Made by a program: the position numbers and the translations under genes
Assembly (NCBI GenBank): GCA_018699755.1
Contig: JABIRQ010000028.1
Span: forward strand, 1-5,812
DNA from: Rhodospirillaceae bacterium
Lineage (GTDB): Bacteria > Pseudomonadota > Alphaproteobacteria > CADEGL01
Direction of reading: 5' to 3'
Length of the DNA stretch: 5,812 nt
Notes under the pieces: model-generated
Database searches by the model: none
The model's input: the letters and a program-made list of their open reading frames with translations, nothing else
Told to the model about the DNA's origin: nothing
In this document: one piece after another, positions 1-5,812 of the stretch
Numbering within the stretch: the stretch's first letter is position 1
Layout: every line of letters begins with the position of its first letter

Positions 1-1056
1 ATGCTGGCCGACGTGCTGGATCACCATGGCGCATTGCTGCCCCACGCGCCGCGCTCGATCCTGCGCCGCCAACTCGCAAAAGCGCGAGACATGGGCTTCG
101 TCTCCAAGATTGGCACGGAACTGGAACTCTATGTCTTCGACGAGCCGGTCGAGGCGATGGCCGAGCGCGATTTCCGCAATCCCAAGACGGCCGGGCGCTA
201 CATCCAGGATTATCACATCCTCCAGACGACGCGGGAGGAACCGTTGATCCGGGCCATCCGCAACGCCCTGGACAATGCCGGCATCCCGGTCGAGTTTTCC
301 AAGGGCGAATGGGGTCCGGGCCAGGAAGAGATCAACCTGCGTTACGCCGAAGCGCTGGAGATGTGCGACCGGCACACGCTCTATAAGAACGCGGCGAAAG
401 AGATCGCCCATTTTCAGGGCAAGGCCGTCAGCTTCATGGCCAAATGGCATCACGACATGGCCGGGAATTCCTGCCATATCCACAATTCGCTGTGGAACGC
501 CGAGACGGACGAAGCGGTCATGCACGACTCGGCGGACGCCCACGGCATGTCCAAAACCTTCAAGCACTATCTCGCCGGGCAGATCGCCGCCGTGCGCGAC
601 ATGACCTATTTCCTCGCGCCGACCGTCAATTCCTACAAGCGGTTCCAGGCCGGCTCCTTCGCGCCGACCAAGGCGGTGTGGAGCGGCGACAACCGCACGG
701 CCGGCTTCCGCCTGGTCGGCCAGGGCCCAGCCCTGCGCGTCGAATGCCGGATTCCCGGCGCGGACGTGAACCCCTATCTGGCCACTGCCGCCCTGGTCGG
801 CGCGGGCCTATACGGCATCGAGAACGAGCTGGAACTCGAATCCATGGTCGAGGGCAACGCCTATCAGCAGAAGGTGCGCGAGATTCCCAAAACCCTGCGC
901 GACGCGATCGCCCTGCTGGACGGCTCGGAAACGATGCGCGCAATCTTCGGCGACGAGGTCGTCGATCACTATGTCCACACCGCCCGGTGGGAGCAGGCCG
1001 AGTTCGACCGCGAGGTCACGGACTGGGAATTGAAACGGTATTTCGAGCAGGTCTAG
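1..1056 (+). CDS. Glutamine synthetase-family ligase, 5'-truncated; probable gamma-glutamyl-amine ligase
   Basis: This is the C-terminal catalytic domain of a glutamine synthetase (GS) fold enzyme, which makes a gamma-glutamyl amide from glutamate, ATP and an amine or ammonia in the cytoplasm. The 351 visible residues lack the roughly 100-residue N-terminal beta-grasp domain. The ATG at position 1 sits at an internal LADVLD stretch, so the gene is cut by the window edge. Visible landmarks are the metal-binding GTELE (E40, E42), KGEWGPGQEE (E103, E110), GNSCHIH (H159, H161), NSYKRF (R214), DNRTAGFR (R232, R237) and RVECRIPGADVNPYL (E248, R250). The flap motif, GYEAP in E. coli GlnA, reads GSFAP here (F220), so the glutamate that handles ammonium is absent. 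The NLYDLPPEE adenylylation motif is also not conserved. This favours a GlnT/GmaS/polyamine- or ethanolamine-ligase type over housekeeping GlnA, but the true substrate is unknown. The stop is TAG at 1054-1056. The family is certain; the substrate is inference. Confidence 0.9.
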   Translation: MLADVLDHHGALLPHAPRSILRRQLAKARDMGFVSKIGTELELYVFDEPVEAMAERDFRNPKTAGRYIQDYHILQTTREEPLIRAIRNALDNAGIPVEFSKGEWGPGQEEINLRYAEALEMCDRHTLYKNAAKEIAHFQGKAVSFMAKWHHDMAGNSCHIHNSLWNAETDEAVMHDSADAHGMSKTFKHYLAGQIAAVRDMTYFLAPTVNSYKRFQAGSFAPTKAVWSGDNRTAGFRLVGQGPALRVECRIPGADVNPYLATAALVGAGLYGIENELELESMVEGNAYQQKVREIPKTLRDAIALLDGSETMRAIFGDEVVDHYVHTARWEQAEFDREVTDWELKRYFEQV

Positions 1057-1070
1057 CGCCGCAACGGCGC
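1056..1070. terminator. Short GC hairpin between convergent genes, possible bidirectional terminator
   Basis: A perfect 6-base inverted repeat, GCGCCG (1056-1061) and CGGCGC (1065-1070), has a CAA loop and lies directly after the stop of the GS-family gene, in the 35-base gap before the end of the convergent copper chaperone gene. No T-tract follows on either strand, so intrinsic termination would be weak. Position and stem support the call; the missing T-tract weakens it. Confidence 0.3.
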
Positions 1071-1091
1071 CCCGATCCCCGCGTTCGAAAC

Positions 1092-1592
1092 CTATTCGCT
1101 CTGCATCTTCATCTTGCCGTGGCCGGCGCCCTTCGCGTTCGGCGCCAATACCGTCACCTCGGCATGAACCGGTCCCGCGTGCTCCAGGATCAAGGTCAGC
1201 GGAAAGGTCGCGCCTTCCGTCAGAGGCTCGGTCAGGCCGATCAGCATCACATGCAGCCCGCCCGGCGCCATCTTCGCCGTGGCGTCCTCCGGCAGGTCGA
1301 CCGCCACGAGGGGGCGCATCTTCATGACCCCGTCCACCGTCACATGGGCATGCAGTTCCGCCGTGGCCGCCACCGGGCTTTCCGCGCCGACGATACGGTC
1401 GTCTTCGGCGCCCCGGTTCGACAGGGTGACATAGGCCGCGCCGTTGGTCGTTCCGGCCAGGCTCGCCTTGGCCCAGGCCTCGAGCACCTGAATGCCGTCG
1501 GCATCATGTGCCGATGCCGATCCATGAAAAACGGCAAGCCCGACCAGAAGCGCCAAGCCGACCGCTTTCGTCACGTTTGAGGGAACTGCCAT
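1092..1592 (-). CDS. Periplasmic copper chaperone PCu(A)C family (DUF461)
   Basis: This is a 166-residue secreted copper-binding protein. The family carries Cu(I) in the periplasm and is known to help assemble the CuA/CuB sites of cytochrome oxidase, usually alongside Sco proteins. Residues 1-28 form a Sec signal peptide: a lysine at 9, a hydrophobic core at about 11-22, and an ASA cleavage site after 28. The mature protein would start with His29. The complete family copper motif H-X10-M-X21-H-X-M is present as H81, M92, H114 and M116, within the ELHAHV, VMKMRP and PGGLHVM stretches. A short metal-rich tail, HGKMKM (H158, M161, M163), ends the protein. The ATG at 1592 is supported by AGGAG at 1604-1608 (11-base spacer, slightly long) and by the correct signal peptide. 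The gene is divergent from the alcohol dehydrogenase and convergent with the GS-family gene, so it is probably monocistronic. No Sco or oxidase gene is visible nearby. Confidence 0.93.
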   Translation of the reverse strand: MAVPSNVTKAVGLALLVGLAVFHGSASAHDADGIQVLEAWAKASLAGTTNGAAYVTLSNRGAEDDRIVGAESPVAATAELHAHVTVDGVMKMRPLVAVDLPEDATAKMAPGGLHVMLIGLTEPLTEGATFPLTLILEHAGPVHAEVTVLAPNAKGAGHGKMKMQSE

Positions 1593-1603
1593 CGGGTTCT
1601 CGT

Positions 1604-1608
1604 CTCCT
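1604..1608 (-). promoter_or_regulatory. Ribosome binding site of copper chaperone gene
   Basis: AGGAG on the - strand lies 11 bases upstream of the ATG at 1592. The core is strong but the spacing is slightly long. It supports the chosen start together with the signal peptide. Confidence 0.55.
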
Positions 1609-1665
1609 GTCGTTGCCCTTCGATCCAGAGGCCGTTACATAGCGCAAAGCGCCGCCAATGCGAAT

Positions 1666-1670
1666 CGGAG
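1666..1670 (+). promoter_or_regulatory. Ribosome binding site deciding the alcohol dehydrogenase start
   Basis: CGGAG lies 5 bases before the ATG at 1676. The upstream in-frame ATG at 1658 has no purine-rich Shine-Dalgarno sequence in front of it and would add only six residues, so 1676 is the better start. Confidence 0.6.
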
Positions 1671-1675
1671 TCGTC

Positions 1676-2860
1676 ATGGCCCAACCAGCCACGCCCCCAT
1701 TTCTTTCGGGCTCCTGGAGCTATCCCACCACCATCCGTTTCGGCGCGGGGCGCATCGCCGAGCTACCCGATGCCTGCAAGACCCTGGGCATGGCCCGGCC
1801 GCTCCTCGTCACCGATCCGGGACTTTCGGGGCTTCCGATGGTTGCGAGCGCCCTTCGCCGCAACGAGGATGCGGCCCTGCCGACCGGCCTGTTCAGCGAG
1901 GTGCGGGGCAATCCCGTGGGCGCGAATGTCGAGGCGGGGGTCGCCGCCTACCGGACGGGCGGCCATGACGGCGTGATCGCTTTCGGCGGCGGCAGCGCGA
2001 TGGACGCGGCCAAGGGCATCGCCCTGATGGTCGGCCAGGACCGGCCAATCTGGGACTTCGAGGATATCGGCGACAACTGGACCCGCGCCAATGCCGAGGC
2101 CATCGCCCCCATCGTCGCCGTGCCGACCACGGCCGGGACGGGATCGGAGGTCGGCCGCGCCGGAGTCATCGTGAACGAGGCGACCCACACCAAGGTCATC
2201 GTTTTCCACCCACGCCTGCTGCCGGGCCAGGTCATCCTCGACCCCGAGCTGACGATCGGCCTGCCGCCCCATGTCACCGCCGCCACCGGCATGGACGCCC
2301 TGGCCCACAATCTGGAAGCCTTCTGCGCACCGACCTTCCATCCCATGGGCGAGGGCATCGCGGTCGAAGGCATGCGCCTGGTCAAGGAATACCTGCCCCG
2401 CGCCGTCGTCGACGGCACGGATATCGAGGCGCGCGGCCATATGCTGGCGGCCGCCAGCATGGGCACCGTCGCCTTCCAGAAGGGCCTGGGCGCGATCCAT
2501 TCCCTGAGCCATCCCCTGGGCGCGGTCTACGACACCCATCACGGCCTGACCAACGCCGTGGTCATGCCCTACGTGCTGGATTTCAACCGGCCCGCCATCG
2601 AAGAAAAATGCGCCCGGCTCGCGCGCTGGCTCGACCTGCCAGAGGCCGGGTTCGACGGCCTGCGCCGCTGGGTCCTGGATCTGCGCGCGGAACTGGGCAT
2701 CCCCCATACCCTGGCCGAGATCGGCGTGGACGATGCCCGCATCGACGAGATCGCGCGCATGGCGACAGCCGATCCCAGCGCGGGCACCAATCCCGTGCCC
2801 CTCGACGACGCCGGACACCGCGCCATGCTCGAAGCCGCCCTCGTCGGCCGCCTCGCCTGA
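1676..2860 (+). CDS. Iron-containing alcohol dehydrogenase (group III, FucO/DhaT/AdhB-like)
   Basis: This is a 394-residue cytoplasmic NAD(P)-dependent dehydrogenase interconverting an alcohol and an aldehyde or ketone. Numbered from the ATG at 1676, the N-terminal half carries the nucleotide-binding FGGGSAMDAAK stretch (GGGS at 104-107) and PTTAGTGSEV (about 150-159), both typical of the family. The C-terminal half carries all metal ligands expected by comparison with E. coli FucO: D207 and H211 in GMDALAH, H275 in AIHSLSHPLG and H289 in THHGL. The catalytic-position His is H279. Spacing of these residues (4 between D and H, 14 between the last two ligands) matches FucO exactly. Length is normal for the family and no lesion is visible. 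An alternative start at 1658 adds six residues but lacks a ribosome binding site. The stop lies 9 bases from the stop of the convergent PLP enzyme gene. Substrate cannot be told from sequence; a short-chain or amine-derived aldehyde is possible. Confidence 0.93.
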   Translation: MAQPATPPFLSGSWSYPTTIRFGAGRIAELPDACKTLGMARPLLVTDPGLSGLPMVASALRRNEDAALPTGLFSEVRGNPVGANVEAGVAAYRTGGHDGVIAFGGGSAMDAAKGIALMVGQDRPIWDFEDIGDNWTRANAEAIAPIVAVPTTAGTGSEVGRAGVIVNEATHTKVIVFHPRLLPGQVILDPELTIGLPPHVTAATGMDALAHNLEAFCAPTFHPMGEGIAVEGMRLVKEYLPRAVVDGTDIEARGHMLAAASMGTVAFQKGLGAIHSLSHPLGAVYDTHHGLTNAVVMPYVLDFNRPAIEEKCARLARWLDLPEAGFDGLRRWVLDLRAELGIPHTLAEIGVDDARIDEIARMATADPSAGTNPVPLDDAGHRAMLEAALVGRLA

Positions 2861-2869
2861 TCGAACCAA

Positions 2870-4117
2870 TCAGTAGCCCGCGCGCGCCTCGTCCGGCGCC
2901 TGGCGACCGGCGCGCACGTCGTCCACGACCGCCTCCAGGTCGACCAGGAAAGCCGGCACCGACTCGGCATGGGCCGGGGACAAGCGCAGATGGATCGCCG
3001 CTGGCTCGCCATAGGCGTTGGGATGCCAGCCACGCGCCCGCAGGCCCGCCGCCACCGCGGCGATATCGATCTCCGTCGAACCGAAGCTGAGGATACAGAG
3101 GCGCGGCGCGCCCCATATTTCCAGCCCATTGATCCCGGAAATGCCTTTAACCAATTCCCCATGTGCCCCGATCACCTGGCGGGCGAGGCGAAGATAGCCG
3201 TCCTCCCCCAGATGGCGCATGACCGCCCAGGCGGCCGCGATCGGCCCGCCGCTGCGGGTCGCGGCGATGGTCGGCGTGGCATAGCCGGAGCGCCCGTCGG
3301 CTAGGTCGAAATCCGCGAAGCGGTCGCGCTCGACATCGCGGATCAGCAGCGCCGTCGCCGCCTTCGGTGCGTATCCATATTTGTGAAAGTCGGCCGTGAC
3401 CGAGGTCACGCCCGGCACCGAGAGGTCGAAGTCCAGAACGGTTGTCCCGGCGCGGCGCGCGAAGGGCGCCAGAAATCCGCCCATGCAGGCATCGACATGG
3501 AACCAGATATCCCGCTTGGCCGCGAGCCGGCCCAGTGCCGCGGCATCGTCCCAGATGCCGTGCCAATAGGTCGGGGCCGAGGCGACGACGAGCGCCGTGC
3601 GCGCGCTCACGGCCTCGGTCATCGCCGATGGGTCGGCGGCCAAACTGTCCGTCGTCGCCACCTTGACCAGGGTCATGCCAAGCAAATCCGCCGCCTTGGC
3701 GAAGGACGGATGCACGGTTTCGGGCGCCAGTATCTCCAGCGGCCCCGCAAGACCCCGAACAACCCGTGCGTGGTTGCGTGCGGCCCGGGCGGCCAGGACG
3801 ACGGCTTCGCTGCCGCCCGGGGCGATACGCCCGCGAAAGCCGTCCGGCGCGCCGAGCAGGGTGCCGACGGCCGCGATCAACTCGGCCTCCATGCGCGCAA
3901 TGCTGGGATAGACCGCGCCGCCCAGCCCGCTGGTGTCGAGGAAACGGGCATGGGCCTCTGCCCCCACGGCGCGCACGGTCTCACCAGCATCGAAAGCATG
4001 CATGAAGGCCCGTTTCGTCCAGTCCTCCTGGCGGCGGTCGGCGTCGCCTCCGCGCAGGTCGTCCAGCTCGGCGAGGACGGCCTGTGGGTCGAGGCCGATG
4101 GGCGGAAGAGCGCTCAT
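2870..4117 (-). CDS. PLP-dependent decarboxylase/lyase, sphingosine-1-phosphate lyase-like
   Basis: This is a 415-residue fold-type I PLP enzyme of the group II decarboxylase family, closest in motif pattern to sphingosine-1-phosphate (S1P) lyase. Visible motifs in order are GLDPQAVLAEL (8-18, like the start of the S1P lyase soluble domain), APGGSEAVVLAAR (phosphate-cup region, about 99-111), TVHPSFAKAA (H136, ring-stacking position), APTYWHG (181-187), HVDACMGGFL (D209, pyridine-nitrogen Asp), TADFHKYGYAPK (K246, Schiff-base lysine; K252, second lysine), YATPTIAATRSGG (279-291) and HLGEDGY (302-308). There is no membrane anchor, unlike the eukaryotic enzyme. Residues that in S1P lyases contact substrate differ: the NPLHPD-type motif reads SGLGGA (63-68), and the upstream Tyr position appears to be F42. 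The catalytic machinery therefore looks intact while substrate contacts are changed. The gene starts 10 bases after the permease stop, so it is probably co-transcribed with it; no clear Shine-Dalgarno is present. Alternatives are an amino-acid decarboxylase or a phosphorylated-amine lyase. The family is firm; the reaction is open. Confidence 0.88.
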   Translation of the reverse strand: MSALPPIGLDPQAVLAELDDLRGGDADRRQEDWTKRAFMHAFDAGETVRAVGAEAHARFLDTSGLGGAVYPSIARMEAELIAAVGTLLGAPDGFRGRIAPGGSEAVVLAARAARNHARVVRGLAGPLEILAPETVHPSFAKAADLLGMTLVKVATTDSLAADPSAMTEAVSARTALVVASAPTYWHGIWDDAAALGRLAAKRDIWFHVDACMGGFLAPFARRAGTTVLDFDLSVPGVTSVTADFHKYGYAPKAATALLIRDVERDRFADFDLADGRSGYATPTIAATRSGGPIAAAWAVMRHLGEDGYLRLARQVIGAHGELVKGISGINGLEIWGAPRLCILSFGSTEIDIAAVAAGLRARGWHPNAYGEPAAIHLRLSPAHAESVPAFLVDLEAVVDDVRAGRQAPDEARAGY

Positions 4118-4127
4118 GACGACGAGC

Positions 4128-5810
4128 TTATATCCGAATCGTGCCGCGGTCTTCGATTCCGGCCGCGGCGCCGGGTCGGGTGCGGCGGATCGCCAGCGAC
4201 AGGCCGATCACGGGCAGAATGACCGTGGCGACGATCAGCAGCGCCCAGACCGATGCCTCCTCGTATTGCTCGTCGATGGCGTATTCGTAGGCGCGGATCG
4301 CCAGCGTGTTCACGCCGAAGGGCCGCAGAATAATGCTGGCCGGCAATTCCTTCAGGACCTCGACGAAGACGAGCAGGCCCGCCGTCAGGATGCTACCGCT
4401 GACGATCGGCGCATGGATATGACGCAGCATGGAGACCGGCCGCTCGCCGAGCAGGCGGGCCGCGCCGTCGATGCTCGTCGGAATGCGTCCGAGCCCGGCC
4501 TCGACCGCGCCATGGCCGACCGCGACGAAGCGCACGAGATAGGCGAAGAGCATGGCCGCGACCGTGCCGCTCAGGACCAGGCCCGTGCCGAATCCGAAGG
4601 TTTCGCGAGCGACGCCGTCCACGAAATTGTCCAACGCGCCAAAGGGAATCAGAACGCCGATGGCAATCACCGATCCCGGCAAGGCATAGCCCAGGCTGGC
4701 GAAGCGCGCCATCGCGCGCACCGGGGCCGAGCCGTCGAGGCGCACGCCATAGGCCAGTATCACCCCGACCGCGACGACCAGCGCGGCGGCACCAGCGCCG
4801 AGCCCCAGGCTTGTCGCCGCGTCTCCCCAGAAGCCCACCAGAAGATCGCTATCGATCACGCCCACGGCATTCACCAGCAGCACCATCGCCGGCAGCAGAA
4901 AGCCCAGCACGATGGGCAGCGCGCACCAGGCCAATGCCGCACCCGCCGCACCCCCGCGCAGGGGAAGAGTCGCCATGCTGCGGTAGCGCCCGGTCGTGTG
5001 CTGGTAGCCCAGGCGGCGGCGCGACCAGCGCTCAAGCAGGATGAGGCCAAGCACGAACACCAGCAGCATGCAGGCCAGGCGCGCCGCCGCGGGCGCGTCG
5101 TACATGATCAGCCAAGCCTTGTAGATGCCCGTGGTGAAGACATTGACGGAGAAAAAGCTGACCGTGCCGAAATCCGCGGCCGTTTCCATCAGGGCCAGCG
5201 CGACGCCGACCGCCACGGCCGGCCGCAGCAGCGGCAGGGCGACCTGGAAGACCGAACCCCAGACGCCGCAGCCCAGGGTGCGGCTGGCCTCCAGCACGCA
5301 GACAGACTGGGCGATCAGCGACGCCCGGGCGAGCAGATAGACATAGGGATACAGCGCGAGAGACAGCACGATGACCGCGCCCGGCAGGGAGCGGATTTGG
5401 GGAAACCAGTAGTCGCGCGGCGACTGCCAGCCGAAGACGTCGCGCAGCGCGCCCTGGACCGGGCCGGCGAATTCCAGCAGGTCGGTATAGAGGAAGGCCA
5501 GGATATAGGCGGGCATGGCAAAGGGCAGAAGCAGCGCCCATTCCACGACCCGCACGCCCGGAAAACGGCAGTTGGTCACGAGCCAGGCGGCCGGTACGCC
5601 GAGCAGAACGGTGCCGACGGCGACCCCGCCCATTAACAGAATCGTGTTTCTGAAATAGCCGACGAGGACGGTGTCCAGCAGATGCGACCAGGCCCCGGTC
5701 GATTCGGCCGTGGCCATCCACAGCACCGCGAGGATCGGCAGCGCCAGAACGAGGCAAAGCAGGCCGAGGCCCGCAATCCAGGGATTCGAAGCGCGGGCGC
5801 TACGGGGCAA
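4128..5810 (-). CDS. Fe3+-type ABC transporter permease, fused two-domain (FbpB/AfuB-like)
   Basis: This is an inner-membrane permease of about 560 residues in which two MetI-like transmembrane domains are fused, as is usual for ferric-iron (FbpB/SfuB/AfuB) importers. About twelve hydrophobic segments can be read, at roughly 13-31, 55-79, 90-110, 142-166, 195-217, 240-260, 288-313, 335-357, 372-390, 408-430, 470-490 and 520-541. Each half has an ATPase-docking EAA-like loop: EASRTLG...LP (174-193) and the more degenerate DGAARLLG (448-455). Family hallmarks include ADFGTVSFF, FTTGIYKAW, and KELPASIILRPFG followed by NTLAIRAYEY. A periplasmic ferric-binding protein and an ATPase would be partners; neither is in the window, so they must lie upstream past the right edge or elsewhere. 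The first possible start seen is TTG at 5810-5808, two bases from the edge. Length fits the family, but the true start may lie just outside. Related thiamine, spermidine or sulfate permeases are less likely given the motifs. Confidence 0.9.
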   Translation of the reverse strand: MPRSARASNPWIAGLGLLCLVLALPILAVLWMATAESTGAWSHLLDTVLVGYFRNTILLMGGVAVGTVLLGVPAAWLVTNCRFPGVRVVEWALLLPFAMPAYILAFLYTDLLEFAGPVQGALRDVFGWQSPRDYWFPQIRSLPGAVIVLSLALYPYVYLLARASLIAQSVCVLEASRTLGCGVWGSVFQVALPLLRPAVAVGVALALMETAADFGTVSFFSVNVFTTGIYKAWLIMYDAPAAARLACMLLVFVLGLILLERWSRRRLGYQHTTGRYRSMATLPLRGGAAGAALAWCALPIVLGFLLPAMVLLVNAVGVIDSDLLVGFWGDAATSLGLGAGAAALVVAVGVILAYGVRLDGSAPVRAMARFASLGYALPGSVIAIGVLIPFGALDNFVDGVARETFGFGTGLVLSGTVAAMLFAYLVRFVAVGHGAVEAGLGRIPTSIDGAARLLGERPVSMLRHIHAPIVSGSILTAGLLVFVEVLKELPASIILRPFGVNTLAIRAYEYAIDEQYEEASVWALLIVATVILPVIGLSLAIRRTRPGAAAGIEDRGTIRI

Positions 5811-5812
5811 TG

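Larger units (their letters stand above)
1593..1675. promoter_or_regulatory. Divergent promoter region between copper chaperone and alcohol dehydrogenase
   Basis: This 83-base spacer must hold the start signals of both flanking genes. On the - strand, TTCGCA (1659-1664) and TATGTA (1636-1641) are 17 bases apart and would start the chaperone transcript roughly 35-40 bases before its ATG. On the + strand, TTGCCC (1613-1618) and TACATA (1636-1641) are also 17 bases apart. The two candidate promoters share the same near-palindromic -10 hexamer. Matches to the sigma-70 consensus are only moderate (4/6 and 3/6 on each strand). A small palindrome or direct repeat, AGCGCAAAGCGC (1641-1652), sits next to the -10. 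No operator of a known metal regulator could be recognised. The positions are read directly; promoter function is inference. Confidence 0.35.

Noticed and set aside
444..1580. A 378-codon open frame on + spanning the GS-family gene end and antisense to the copper chaperone
   Set aside because: It is Arg-rich, overlaps two convincingly identified genes in other frames and lacks any motif. This is a composition artefact.
1658..1675. Upstream ATG at 1658 as the start of the alcohol dehydrogenase
   Set aside because: It has no Shine-Dalgarno sequence, whereas the ATG at 1676 has CGGAG 5 bases upstream. The extra six residues match nothing I know in the family.
1763..2869. A 368-codon open frame on - opposite the alcohol dehydrogenase
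   Set aside because: It is codon-aligned antisense to a well-conserved dehydrogenase, with Gly/Ala/Asp/His-rich composition and no family motifs.
2857..2873. CTGAT/ATCAG inverted repeat between the convergent stops as a terminator
   Set aside because: The stem is only 5 weak base pairs with no T-tract, and the symmetry follows from the two opposing stop codons.
3110..3165. Slightly AT-richer patch within the PLP enzyme gene as a sign of transfer or insertion
   Set aside because: It is short, stays in frame and keeps S1P-lyase-like sequence on both sides (HLGEDGY before, the C-terminal domain after). It is ordinary local variation.
3383..4222. A 279-codon open frame on + opposite the PLP enzyme
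   Set aside because: It is codon-aligned antisense to an enzyme with all PLP motifs in order, and shows no domain of its own.
3933..5636. A 567-codon open frame on + opposite the ABC permease and the start of the PLP enzyme gene
   Set aside because: Over the permease it is codon-aligned antisense, so its stops would need TTA, CTA or TCA codons in the permease, which are rare in GC-rich genes. The translation is low-complexity (rich in Arg, Gln, Asp, Ala, His) with no recognisable domain, while the opposite strand encodes a clear membrane protein.

Overview
The window is GC-rich, compact DNA with strong G/C preference at third codon positions. The proteins look alphaproteobacterial (Rhodospirillales-like at a guess), but no rRNA or other taxonomic marker is present, so that placement is inference from protein style only. 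Five protein-coding genes fill almost all of it. I see no tRNA, rRNA, CRISPR array, insertion sequence or long repeat, and no gene-free gap reaches 300 bases.

Layout, left to right: (1) the C-terminal catalytic part of a glutamine synthetase-family ligase on + (1-1056), cut by the left edge; (2) a convergent, secreted PCu(A)C-type copper chaperone on - (1092-1592); (3) an 83-base divergent promoter region; (4) an iron-containing alcohol dehydrogenase on + (1676-2860); (5) a convergent PLP enzyme of the sphingosine-1-phosphate-lyase-like branch of group II decarboxylases on - (2870-4117), only 9 bases from the dehydrogenase stop; (6) upstream of it on the same strand and separated by 10 bases, a fused two-domain Fe3+-type ABC permease (4128-5810) that runs to the right edge.

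There are two themes. Metal handling is represented by the copper chaperone and the iron-type permease. Amine/aldehyde chemistry is represented by a glutamine synthetase-like ligase lacking the usual ammonium-handling flap glutamate, a PLP lyase/decarboxylase, and an Fe-dependent alcohol dehydrogenase. Only the permease and the PLP enzyme are arranged as a likely operon. The other genes are convergent or divergent, so a shared pathway is a hypothesis and not shown by the layout.

The two most interesting observations are active-site substitutions in otherwise well-conserved enzymes: Phe in place of the flap Glu in the glutamine synthetase-like protein, and loss of the Tyr and Asn/His substrate-side residues in the S1P-lyase-like protein. 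Both suggest non-canonical substrates. I found no convincing wholly new system in the window.
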